Assembly (NCBI GenBank): GCA_018806915.1
Contig: JAGKQI010000048.1
Coordinates: forward strand, 310,001-374,000
DNA: 64,000 nt
Direction of reading: 5' to 3'
From: Phytophthora colocasiae
Taxonomy: Eukaryota; Oomycota; Peronosporomycetes; Peronosporales; Peronosporaceae
The notes below the pieces were generated by a model that did no database searches, had not been told where the DNA came from, and saw only the letters and a list, made by a program, of their open reading frames with translations. A program made the position numbers and the translations under genes. The first letter of the stretch is position 1. Every line of letters starts with the position of its first letter. Positions 39,909-50,161 of the stretch are shown piece by piece.

Positions 39909-42106
39909 ATGCGTGGTAGAACCGTTTCCAGACGTCACACTGATCCATTACGAGGGTCTATCGCTGTGGGAGAACGGGAGAACGAACCGACCGGGTTAAT
40001 CACCAAGATCTACGGTCGAGAACGTCTTGTGTTCTCCCGACAACAGATCTGTGACGACTTGTTGGATTCACTACCGAAGCTACACGCGGCGTTAAGGAGT
40101 AACCCTTATAAGAACCAGCAGCTTTGGAGACGAACGTCCAGTGAACATACAAAGGTCAAGACGTTCGAATTAGTGGGGATGCCACCGAACGACGGAGCAG
40201 TCGATGGAACGGACGTAAATTACGCATTGGCAGCTTCGACGAAGCTGAAATGTCATTTAAACGAGGTGTTGAACGTCCTGGTGAGTCAAACGTCCAGTGA
40301 CTATGAAGCAACGATGCAGGCGTTGAGTGGGAAAAAGTTCGAAGCAGGAGAGCTTTTGTATAGTGAACGGTGTCGATTGGTGTCAAATGGAGGAAATAAC
40401 TCTCAAGCGCTTCTGGGGGTTCAAATGGTTAGTGTAAGACCGAGTTGGAAACTTCATTAACCCCCAGTCACCTGTGTCATCCAGAACATCCAAGTACTCA
40501 AAGGTTATGCTTTGAATCCCTTACACATCGATATTCTGAAACAAATCGTGCTGTTCACGTGCTGAAAACCCTTCCGAAACGGATTCACGATCAAATTATC
40601 CCAAGAGACTACCGATCGGTACTTCGAGGAAATGTGGATCATCTCGGAATCGCTTTCGACATTGAATCCAAAACGAAAGAGACCGAAGACGGGAGGGAGA
40701 AGAGAGTGACGAGGATTTTCGTACATGGGTACGTAGCTTCTCCCCGGATGGAGAGCACAGTGAATGTGGATAACAATCGAACTTCTCCGGAACTTTGGAA
40801 CCAGAGAGGCCCGACGATCGTTAATTCGGAGTCGAAGCACATTTTGGCGTTATTTACCAATCAGTTGAAGGAGTTTGAACGTGTCATTGGCCGTCGTCGC
40901 TTCGGGTTCCAGTCTTTTATCTACTTCCAGCCGATGCGAGAGGGTTCTACGCTTTGTACTACTTGTCAGATCTGTTTGAGACGTTTCTCATTGTTTCGGA
41001 AGGAATTCTACTGCCAGATCTGTGGCAATTTGGCTTGTGGCGAATGTTCGCAGCTCTACGAGGTAGAAGCACGAGTCGGACAAGTACGAAAGAACCGCGT
41101 GTGTTTACACTGCGTAGTACGCGTGGACTCGTGTACATTTGCAGACGAAGATATTATCGCAGCTCTCGGACCGACGGTTGTCCCATTACGACGCAGTTCC
41201 GATTGGTTCCAAACATTCAGTAGTTCGGAAGCGACAGAATCTACCGACAATGTGGTAGAATTGGGTAGAATTCTACTCAAAACGACCCCAACACAGAAAG
41301 AAAGCGCGCAAACTCAACTGGAGCGATACGTGAACCAAATACTTCGTGATTCCCAGCACAAGTTCCCGTTGAGTAGTTTAAAAACCGCCGAGTTAGTACG
41401 GGACTACCGCTACACTTTCGACGCCTCGATAACGACGTACGAAGGTCATCCCGTGCCTCCAACACCGTCAGCAGCTCGAGAAGCTCGTCGTCAACACTAC
41501 ATCCAAGCGTCCGGTATTTTGGAGCCTGAGTACGACCATTCTACCTTGGATCTACTGGCTCAAGTGGCAGCTCAACGGCTCAACTGTCCGATCGGCTTCG
41601 TCTCGTTAATCGACGACAGTTTATTCCACTCAGTTGGGACGTTTCCACCTCGAAACTTCGGTCTCCAAGCCCCACGAACCGAAAGTATGTGTTCCCACAC
41701 TGTGTACGTGGATAAACCGCTGGTGATCAAGAATGCCCAGTGTGATCTACGCTTCGCCTAACTGCCGGTAGTACGTGACCACGGGATCCAATTCTACTTT
41801 GGCTTTCCGATCCGAGCACCGGATGGCTCCATTGTAGCTTCCCTATGTACTTCAGACCGAGTCCCCCACCAGAATATCTCCACTGCAGACTACGCGATCA
41901 TGCAGACACTAGCACATGTCGCTTCCCAGCTCATAGCACCAAGAGATCGCGTAGTGAGCATCCCGTATCAACCACGAGTCCGGTCGATCTCCAATTGTAG
42001 AATGAAGCAGACAAGTAGAAGCAGAAGAGTGAAGAAGGAACCGGATGTGACTACGATCACCTTCATCAGACGAGATACAAGACTGGATAATATCCACTGC
42101 TTGTAG
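39909..42106 (+). pseudogene. FYVE-GAF protein 1, with one frameshift and one stop
   Basis: From ATG 39909 (an in-frame ATG at 39804 is also possible) the first part ends at a stop at 40460. The homologous reading resumes in another frame (LCFESLTHRYSETNRAVHVL), so there is a frameshift near 40450-40500. A FYVE-type zinc finger follows (CQICLRRFSLFRKEFYCQIC, GECSQLYEVEARVG, CLHCVVRVDSC), then a GAF-like domain (LLAQVAAQRLNCPIGFVSLI). A TAA at 41759-41761 replaces a codon that is Gln in the paralogue, and the frame then continues intact (FYFGFPIRAPDGSIVASLCT) to 42106. The family binds PI3P membranes through FYVE. Strong retained similarity makes sequencing error or recent inactivation both possible. 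Confidence 0.8.
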
Positions 42107-42162
42107 ATTTTTGGTATAAAACTTGACACTTAAAACTTGACTACAAAAACACTTGATCGAAC

Positions 42163-43419
42163 TCAAATCTTAGCGATAGTCTCGTTGATACGAACTGGAG
42201 AGCTGAACGTGTCGAATGAACGATTCATGGCTTCATTCCGGTCGATGTTCTTGTCGTTCATGTTCTTCTTCTTCACTCTGTAAGCCACAGCAGCCAAGGC
42301 GATTCCACCCACAACAGCCAAAACTGTCAATGTAATGAAGATTGGACTCGTTCCTGAGGTAGAATCCTCCGATTTCGTCGTCACTTGCTTGGTTTCGTCC
42401 GAATTCGCGTCATCCGTTTGCTTACTGGAGGTTTTCTCCACACCAGCTTCACTAGCTTGCAAGATGGCTACACCACTTCCAGATTCATCTGCAGCCGTCA
42501 CTTTCCCTGCTTGGTAGCTAGTTCCGTTGCTAGAACTACCAGAATTTAACGTATTGAAGTACGTGCTCACCTCATTCTGAGTAGTTGAACTACCAGTAGA
42601 ATCTGTAGAGGTAGTCGCTGTTGGTGTAGTTGTCGTAGCAGTAGGAGTTTCAGTAGGAGTCGAAGTCGATTGACTCTCACTGGTAGAACTTAAACTACCC
42701 GTAGTTTGGCTAGTAGAGCTCTGTTGTGTAGTGCTCTGTGTAGCGCTTCCTCCGAAGTTGGACGTTCCCTCCGTGCACTTGTCGGCTGTAAGTGACAACG
42801 TCTCAGTGATCGTCTCGCCTGAAATGGACGTAAGTTGAATATCCACCGCCGAAATATCAACATTCGATCCACCATTAAGCAGGAAATAATAGCATGAGTC
42901 CACCATCGTCACGTCCTGATTAGCAATTTTCACACTAGCCACACCGTTGGCGAAATTCGCTGGTTGCACAGCCAACCACGAACTGCTACTACCGCTTTTC
43001 GTACAGTACTGGATGTTACCACTCACAGGGCAATCCACGAATTTCCACTTGATACTGTATCGGGACGGGTCACTGCCTGTGAGAGTCTTGAATACAGTCG
43101 GGGACAGGTCCAAGTCGCCTTCTTTACATTCCGGACATCTGTCCACGAGGTAAACGATCTGAGTGCTAGTCGTATCGCTGCACCTGGAATCCGCACACGA
43201 AACTTCAGCGCATCGACCACAGTTAAGTGTCGAGTCCCATTGTTCACTGCCGAGTGCTGCGTAGTTGTCACCTACGCCTGGGTCGTACATGAAGTTGCAA
43301 TTGCCGGCTGATACTTGTCCGAGCGTGTATGACGTAGCGTCACCCGTGTAGTAGCTGTCACCCCCTGCAAGAACCATAACCGGCATCACCGTCGCTAATA
43401 GTGAAAGCTGTCGGAACAT
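42163..43419 (-). CDS. Expansin-like protein with membrane anchor, 418 aa
   Basis: ATG 43419 gives a signal peptide (MFRQLSLLATVMPVMVLAGG). An expansin-type double-psi barrel follows (residues about 20-130: YYTGDATSY, GNCNFMYDPG, YAALGSEQWDS, CGRCAEVSC, VYLVDRCPECKEGDLDLSPT), then a CBM63-like second domain (about 130-230). After this come a long Ser/Thr-rich, probably glycosylated linker, a membrane span (FITLTVLAVVGGIALAAVAY) and a short basic tail (RVKKKNMNDKN). Expansins loosen cellulose networks; a surface-bound form could act on own or host wall. It is the first of three tandem copies. Confidence 0.93.
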   Translation of the reverse strand: MFRQLSLLATVMPVMVLAGGDSYYTGDATSYTLGQVSAGNCNFMYDPGVGDNYAALGSEQWDSTLNCGRCAEVSCADSRCSDTTSTQIVYLVDRCPECKEGDLDLSPTVFKTLTGSDPSRYSIKWKFVDCPVSGNIQYCTKSGSSSSWLAVQPANFANGVASVKIANQDVTMVDSCYYFLLNGGSNVDISAVDIQLTSISGETITETLSLTADKCTEGTSNFGGSATQSTTQQSSTSQTTGSLSSTSESQSTSTPTETPTATTTTPTATTSTDSTGSSTTQNEVSTYFNTLNSGSSSNGTSYQAGKVTAADESGSGVAILQASEAGVEKTSSKQTDDANSDETKQVTTKSEDSTSGTSPIFITLTVLAVVGGIALAAVAYRVKKKNMNDKNIDRNEAMNRSFDTFSSPVRINETIAKI

Positions 43420-43884
43420 TGGGAGTTCGTAATGGGATGCAACGGGCACAAGCTGGAATGAAAGGTAACACCGAAGTGACGACTAAAGGCGGGGCGAGGA
43501 AAGGTTACCAGAGAGATGCTGTTCAGAAAGAAGCCAGCGATACATGACATGTTGAACGGGACGGAGGTCTATCCCGATTCGAGGACGAGGTCTAGGAATG
43601 TTATTTAGAGGTTTGAATGGTGTTCATGACCGTTCTATTGTCCAGCGATTCCTCTACAGCTTTCCGTTCCCTTCGACGGACTTTTACTTGTTTTGTTAAT
43701 GATTTACCCCCTGCCCAAGCTTGACCATGTTACCATCGTGTGTATTCACTTATACTCGATCGTTTTTTGTGGTTCCACTGCCACTGAGCCCTTGAAATCA
43801 AACATTGAACATGCACGTTACACTACCAGTCGATCGACTCAAAGACACTGGAGCTCTTTCTCAGTAGAACAACCATGCCCCGGC
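43420..43884. other. Spacer between expansin-like genes 1 and 2
   Basis: Promoter region of the 42163-43419 gene and 3' region of its neighbour. No other coding sequence is supported. Confidence 0.5.
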
Positions 43885-44637
43885 TTAGATCTGCACGATC
43901 GCCGCCTTCTTCTTCTGCGCGGGGGAGCTGAACGTGTCGAAGGACTTGGTGAGGCACTCGTCAACCTTCTTGCTCTTCTTCTTAGCCGTGTAGAATACAG
44001 CAGCAAGAGCAATGCCACACACGGCGGCTAATACCACCAGAGCTACAACGAACGGACTGGTAGTGCCGGACACGGCATCGGCGGCGCCGGATTTGTTGTT
44101 AGCCTGCTGCGTCTCCGAGTCGTCCTTGTGGTTCTCGACGCCCTCCTCATTGGCCTGTAGAATGCTCACCTCCTTCTGGTTTTCATCAGCAGGTGCCACC
44201 TTGCCGGCCTGGTACGTGTTGCTGCCGGATTTCAACGCATTGAAGGACGTCGGACAGTCCGTGAACTCCCACTTGATGGTGTATCGGTCCGTGTCACTTC
44301 CTGTGAGCTTCTTGAAGACGGTCGGGGATAAATCCACCGCCTCGTCCTCGCACTCGGTGCATTCTCCAGCAACGTACACGACCACGGAGCTGCTCTGATC
44401 GGCGCACCGGTCGTCGTCGCACGAGACTTCAATGCACTTGTTACAGTTGAGCGTCGAGTTCCACTGGTCGCTGTTGATGGCGGCGTAGTTTTCGCCGACG
44501 CCGTTGCAAGTCGCGGCTGTAGTTTTACCGACGGCTTTCGCAGTGCCGTCGCCCGTGTAGTACACGTCGTTAGCACCGCCTGCAAGAGCCAAAGCTGGAA
44601 GAGCGGCCGCCAGTAGCGAAATCTGTCGGAACATCAT
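43885..44637 (-). CDS. Expansin-like protein with membrane anchor, short form, 250 aa
   Basis: The start is one of two adjacent ATGs (44637 or 44634). The upstream open frame starts before any signal peptide and is not used. A signal peptide (MFRQISLLAAALPALALAGG) and the expansin barrel (TTAATCNGVGENYAAINSDQ, CNKCIEVSCDDDRC, CTECEDEAVDLSPTVFKKL) are present, but after DCP the CBM63-like domain is absent and the chain goes straight to the acidic linker, membrane span (FVVALVVLAAVCGIALAAVF) and KKKSKK tail. Frame-preserving loss of one domain makes it a natural domain-deletion paralogue of its neighbours. Confidence 0.9.
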   Translation of the reverse strand: MMFRQISLLAAALPALALAGGANDVYYTGDGTAKAVGKTTAATCNGVGENYAAINSDQWNSTLNCNKCIEVSCDDDRCADQSSSVVVYVAGECTECEDEAVDLSPTVFKKLTGSDTDRYTIKWEFTDCPTSFNALKSGSNTYQAGKVAPADENQKEVSILQANEEGVENHKDDSETQQANNKSGAADAVSGTTSPFVVALVVLAAVCGIALAAVFYTAKKKSKKVDECLTKSFDTFSSPAQKKKAAIVQI

Positions 44638-45180
44638 CCTTTTTCCTGTCTGTTGCTGCCCGAGAGAGAAACCTAGAATGAAAGTCTCACTTTCTGTTCG
44701 ACACTGTCGACCACGCGACAGAAGCCGGGGTGGATGAAGAGGAGAGTCCGTCAACACATCGAACAGATCGAGCCTGGCCATCCTGCACGTTGTGGTGGAC
44801 GAGCGATGTTGAACAGCAGTAATCGCCGTCCGATTGTTTCTTGAAGCGCAAAGGACCGAACAGCGAGTGAAGCAACTGGTACCGTAGCGACTTCATTTCG
44901 CGTCTTATGCTCATGGTCTTTGGACCACTTGCCTTCAAAGGGTTAAATATTGCTAGCTACATGTCTGACACCTTCATCTTTAGCTACAGGCCCATGAATT
45001 GCTACATGTACGTTGGTGTATGTTGTCATGGTGTCGGAACTTGTAACGCACAGCGATGTCACGACCGGGAAACCCCCGACCCTAAAAGATTGGGATCTGC
45101 TCCAAGTCTCTTCTTGATAACCAGTAGCTGCCGATCTCATCGTTCTCTTTTCGAATGTTCACGTCCAAGTGGTAACGTTC

Positions 45181-46128
45181 TTAAATTTTGGCAATGGTTT
45201 GCTTGGTGTGTACGGGGGAACCGAGCGTACCGAAGGAACCAGCAACCGCTTTGTTGCCGCTGATACTCTGAGTCATTGTCCTTCGCCTCCTGAACCAGTA
45301 GGCGGCCACAAGGCCACCCACAAAGACCAATAGTACGGGGATGACGAACAGAAGACTTGAACCAGAAGAAGTCGCGTCGGATCTAGTGGAAATTGGAGTA
45401 GAATCGTCCGGGGGTGTCACTTTGCCTGCCTTGTAGTCATCTCCGCCCGACTTGAGAGTGTCGAAGTTCGCGTTCGCTTCGTGTTCTCGAAAATTTGACG
45501 TCCCAGCAGTACAATTGCCAGGATTGAGTGGCAATATTTCTGAGATTGTCTCGCCTGATAGCGACGTCAATTCAATATTCACCGCCGACAAGTTGACATT
45601 GAACCCTTTGTCCAACAGGAAGTAGAAGCCTGAATCCACAATGACCGCGCTCTGGTTGTCGATCTTCATCTCCGCGACGCCAGTGACGGAATTGGCAGGT
45701 TGCACCGCGAGCCAGGAAGTATTGCTCAATCTATTGGTACAATACTCAATATTTCCACTCACGGGGCAATCTACGAACGTCCAAGTGATGCTTTGGGGGG
45801 TGTCGCTGTGTGTAAGTTGCTTGTAGACCAACGGAGAGAGACCTAAGCCCTCATCTTCGCACTCAGTACATTCGTCAACAACGAAAACTGTGACGGAACT
45901 GGTCGAATTCTCGCTTGACACTTCAATACACCGGCCGCAATTGAGTGGTGAGTCCCATTGATCACTGTTCAGTGCCGCGTAGTAGTTGCCAACTCCAGGG
46001 TCGTACATAAAGTTGCACTTGCCAGCCGAGAACTGCTCGTGTGTGTGTGCCATCCCTTCGCCTGTGTAGTACGATTCTCCGGAAGCCACAGTTGAAACTA
46101 TAGCCAATAGTGAAATCTGACGGAACAT
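45181..46128 (-). CDS. Expansin-like protein with membrane anchor, 315 aa
   Basis: ATG 46128. The signal peptide is MFRQISLLAIVSTVASG. The barrel domain has GKCNFMYDPGVGNYYAALNS, CGRCIEVSSENS (one of the usual Cys pairs replaced by Ser) and CTECEDEGLGLSPLVYKQL. A complete CBM63-like domain follows (YCTNRLSNTSWLAVQPAN, VDSGFYFLLDKGFNVNLSAV), then a shorter linker, a membrane span (LLFVIPVLLVFVGGLVAAYW) and a basic tail FRRRRTMTQ. All three genes share strand and C-terminal KI/QI ends, indicating tandem duplication. Confidence 0.92.
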   Translation of the reverse strand: MFRQISLLAIVSTVASGESYYTGEGMAHTHEQFSAGKCNFMYDPGVGNYYAALNSDQWDSPLNCGRCIEVSSENSTSSVTVFVVDECTECEDEGLGLSPLVYKQLTHSDTPQSITWTFVDCPVSGNIEYCTNRLSNTSWLAVQPANSVTGVAEMKIDNQSAVIVDSGFYFLLDKGFNVNLSAVNIELTSLSGETISEILPLNPGNCTAGTSNFREHEANANFDTLKSGGDDYKAGKVTPPDDSTPISTRSDATSSGSSLLFVIPVLLVFVGGLVAAYWFRRRRTMTQSISGNKAVAGSFGTLGSPVHTKQTIAKI

Positions 46129-46441
46129 CTCTTTGAATTGGTTGGTAGGGGGTAATATTGAGAATGACCTTATGCCCTGAAAACGTGTTGGTGGATGGAA
46201 AGTGGGAGTTTGTATCTGTGGCGTGATGGAGTCAAGCGCAGATCAAACGCTGTATCCTACATCACGTACCCTATGGTATCAGGAATTCGGTGGAGTACTG
46301 TACTGTCCTCGCGATGAACTGTGTACTGATGAGCCTTGGAAGTTGCAAGAGTTTTTTTCGGGTCTGTCCTATTTCAAGCTCACGCAACATCCACGTCGTC
46401 TGTAGACATACAAGTCTTAACCTCCGACCATCCACGGTCAA

Positions 46442-48147
46442 ATGAAGCGTGAGCATCAAAAGGTGGAGGTGGATGGAGACCGTGAGGTCTTTTCCTCACC
46501 AAGTGAGAAATCCTTATCTTCTTCAAAGAAAATCTACCCAAAAGAAGGCGACCGCAAGCGCAGTCTTGTCAAGACAAAAGGTAACTTCCAGTCGATCATT
46601 CTCCCCAGTAAAACTACTGACATTGTATTTCCTATGGTCTAGGAGTGATCGCTGGGGTGGTTTGTATCTGCCAAGCGTGGACAATCTGGCTGATTCTCCT
46701 AAATGTCTCTCCGAATCGCACCGTGAACCGTGTAATGCGTACGGAAACGTTCGATTACGGCTCTTTTTGGCTGTTCATAGATCCATCCAAGACTCTTGTG
46801 GCCATAGCAGCTCTCGGGTTATCGATAGTCGCTAGTGGTTACCTCAGTGTCCTCATTCGAATGATGTTTTGTACAAGGAAATCAACTAAACTGCAACCGA
46901 CCAGCAAAATCAATATCCTCAGTAAGGTCGGGAGTTCTTTGCATGGTGCTATAGCGAATTCGTCACGAAACCGTGTAGCTTCCACCACTATTGCACTTGC
47001 AGTCTCTTTCAGTTGCCCAGCCAGTGCTACGAGTAAATTGGTCGTAAGTTACTCAAGTTCCTTGTATTACTTTGCAGATTAACAGACCTGGTATTATTTT
47101 TCTAGAAACTTGGCGTGAAGTTCGTCGATTTGGCGTTAGAAGTGCTTCTACTGCACCAAATGCTCGAATCTGGCTCGCCTGTAGTACTTATCGCTATTTT
47201 CACGTTCATCGTAGTAAGTAACGCGTTATCCTGCGCTGTGATGATGTTTATCCCTTACGAACGAGCGCCGCTAGCTGAGATTTTCGTGGATATCCTGTAC
47301 GTACACAGTATTTGACTGTTAATGGATCTATAAGAGTTAATAAGTTGCCTGTAGATTCGACTTCCTGATTGCCGTTGGGTTCCCAATGCTGGTAGTATTC
47401 TACTGTCTGTCAACTTTCTCCTTTGATCGAGCCAAACTAGCTATCAACCTTGAGGTATTTCCTCGAGGTTGGTTTGAACAAGATGCTCTCGTGATCGCAG
47501 ACCCGGCTGAAACAGAAATTATCTACCAAACTCTGAAAACTTTACGCATCATGTCCGTACTGAATCTATTCACGCGAATTGGAGTAAATTTCACGCTTTG
47601 CTTTCGTCTCTGGCAAGTTGTGGACCTCATCCAGTGTCCTAGCAAACTACAGAGCAGTATTTACCCAAAACGCAGCCGCTTTGCTGCCGTTTTCCTCGTA
47701 GTTTTCTCGATTTTACTGGTAATTTTTGTCGAGGAAAGCGTACGAACGTCAAGTCAGGCATGTCGACCCCATCCGCAGTGTGTTGTCAATGCACGAAGAT
47801 GGGTGTTTTTGAAAAGTGGGTCTTTGACGCAGTGTCCGTGTTTGATGCTCGTTGATAGAGATACTGCACCGAAAACGTACGCTGAATGGGTCAACCCAGT
47901 CGATGTGACTGAAAATGTCGCTCAACTAGCATCAACAGGAGATTTACAGACTCTTCAGCTCACCAACCGCTTTTTACGCGTCGATGCAGCAACCTACGAC
48001 ACTTGTACAGTACAGCGTGAATTTCATGTTTGTATGTTGAATTTCACAGTAACTTGACGAGTTTTGTTCGCTTTGTAGATCGTTGGAGTATACACACACG
48101 CAGACGTTCCCATTGTGGGCGAAAGAGTTCACGAAACTCGAGTTCTT
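46442..48147 (+). CDS. Multi-span membrane LRR protein, 5' exons
   Basis: Exons 46442-46580, 46643-47043, 47106-47296 and 47355 to about 48035, then 48079-48147, separated by short GT-AG introns. The N-terminus is Lys/Ser-rich and cytosolic in style. It is followed by about six hydrophobic spans (GVVCICQAWTIWLILL, LVAIAALGLSIVASGYLSVL, VLIAIFTFIVVSNALSCAVM, AVGFPMLVVFYCLSTF, SRFAAVFLVVFSILLVIFV). After the last span an outer region with Cys pairs leads into leucine-rich repeats (SLEYTHTQTFPLWAKEF). The junction between exons 4 and 5 is uncertain in phase. The reading then enters a 4.6-kb intron and continues at 52724. Confidence 0.75.
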
Positions 48148-48191
48148 GTACGTCATTTCCTGATTTTGTTTCGTAAAAAAAAAGTTTTGTT

Positions 48192-48255
48192 GTATTAATT
48201 CTTCGGCACGGCTCGCGTCCAGTTTTTTTGCAGCAGGTATCGACCAGGTATAATA
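48192..48255 (+). repeat. 64-bp direct repeat, copy 1
   Basis: Identical by eye to 49432-49495. It spans the last host bases, the 9-bp duplication TTAATTCTT and the first about 52 bp of the MULE, including CAGGTATC. Confidence 0.9.
48195..48203. repeat. Target-site duplication of the second MULE, left (TTAATTCTT)
   Basis: TTAATTCTT recurs at 52705-52713, on the other side of the element. Confidence 0.8.
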
Positions 48256-49431
48256 CACTCCGCGCCAGGATAGATCGGCCACCCACGTTGCTGGCCGTAA
48301 CTCAGTCAATTTTAGGAGTTGGAGCCTGCTATTTAGATATGTTTTGCAGCTATTTTTGACTAAAGCGGTGTTTGTGCTAACAGGCTGGATAATTCATCGG
48401 GTGGCAGCATACAGAGGAGCACTTTTGGCACCTCGGACAGGTTAGATCGCCAACCAATACAATACAAATCTCAAATTCAAATGTGACTAAATGATTGCAT
48501 ATTAAAGAGTTGATGAAGACGAGCGGTCTGTATTGGTGCTTTCAGCGCCAGCACTTGCTGATGCCATGCAGAAAATGCCCACTAACCCCAGAAGAAGCCC
48601 CGCCTCACTGACGGGTAGAATTCAAGGCCTTGGCGGGTGTAGCGCTCGTAACATCTGCCTGCTGACCTCCGCAGCTGGATGGCTGTTGTTGCCCCAGCTC
48701 CTGCGAAACCAAAGCGCCTGGTGTATTCTAACGGATCGTGAAACGCAGGCGGCCTAATGCTGCCGGGAAGCGTCATTTGCTGTGTTACCATACTTTAGAT
48801 AAGTGCTTTTTGACATTACAAAAAGTACTAGGTTTGGTCATTGGGTGCAAGGGGGCAATGACTACAGCCTACCACGCGTGCAGAAGTTCCACATGCGCAA
48901 CGGAACGTCACCGATTGCGTTGCCAGTTGCAGACAGCATAGTTGCTAATGGCTACCGTCACTTATGCCAATCACAGCTTACAGTCTAATTTGAGGGTTCA
49001 AAAAAATAAATCGCCGTCTTATTCTTCACTTCGCGATGATTGGCGTATTTTATTCCGCTGGCTTGGTAACTAGGTGCCATGCTGCAATAAAACCTCGCTG
49101 GCGCGCGATCAATTTTTAGCCCATTGAAGCGTTTACAGACAATATCGGTTTGCCAGGACGGAGTCAATTAGCTCCTACCGCTCGTGTAAAAGTGCGATTG
49201 ATTATCGCTAAAAATTGACCGAATTACGAAATTTAACCTTACGGCTCCTCTCAGACGCAAGACAAAAGTTATTCTACCATTCAAACGAAGGCTCCGTTTC
49301 AGCAGGAAGTCCGGGGGCACATACCTTGCGCCTTCAGCTTTCTAATGGTGTGCGCCATGCTTGCTAACTCTAAAAACTTTTTCCGCTATGCCCACTTTTT
49401 AGAAATGGCGATAGTACGGTGGACCGGAGAA
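48256..49431. other. 1.18-kb insert in the MULE with a gene-like fragment
   Basis: It lies exactly between the two 64-bp direct repeats. An open frame near 48262-48446 gives NSVNFRSWSLLFRYVLQLFL and TKAVFVLTGWIIHRVAAYRG, then an intron-like GT...AG stretch (48447-48509), then VDEDERSVLVLSAPALADAM. A spliced gene fragment carried within the element is possible. I do not recognise the protein. The rest (48800-49430) has no coding signal that I can support. Confidence 0.4.
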
Positions 49432-49495
49432 GTATTAATTCTTCGGCACGGCTCGCGTCCAGTTTTTTTGCAGCAGGTATCGACCAGGTATAATA
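49432..49495 (+). repeat. 64-bp direct repeat, copy 2
   Basis: Identical by eye to 48192-48255, including host-side GTA and the TTAATTCTT site. Confidence 0.9.
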
Positions 49496-50161
49496 ACAGG
49501 TATTGTGGGTTCTACTCCAAATTGGATTGAGCGATTCATCAATCGCCCCTGCCCAATCGCCTAGCAAATCGCCCAACTATCTTAACTCATAAGAAATAAC
49601 ATAGGTTGAAGTTCAATCTCGAAGTTGCGTGCGGTTGCACTACCATGGACAGCGCGAACGCTAGCAGATCACACAATGCAACTCACCACTGGCCTGAAGT
49701 GCCCCTCTTCTTTCTGCAGTTGTGTCTTTACTTGCAGTTATTTAGCGTCCTCCGCGAAGGCACCGGTAGAGCCTTCTATGCTGGCGCCTTCTGAGCGATG
49801 CTAAGTCTAAACAGTTTATTCATAATATACGACAACATGTTAAAGAATACGCCTTTGCTCTCAGGTACCTCCACGGATAACATACTCACACCACGCGCTT
49901 GACGAGACTTCCGCACTGGAGCACTTGGAGCAAGTTGGTTTTTTTGACCAATCGCGAGAAGGCGTCGATTGGTTGCTCCAATGTCCAATCGCCCAAGGCA
50001 TCCAAATTTAGCTGGGATTGACAATATTGACCAGGTTTTTAGTTTACCGTTTCTTTTCCGAAATTTTAATTTTCTTCCGTCCACCAGCCACTCATCCGGG
50101 GCCACGCGGCAGCTCCCACACAGTTTGCGGGCGCGGTGAAGCTGGAGTGGACGCGACAGCT

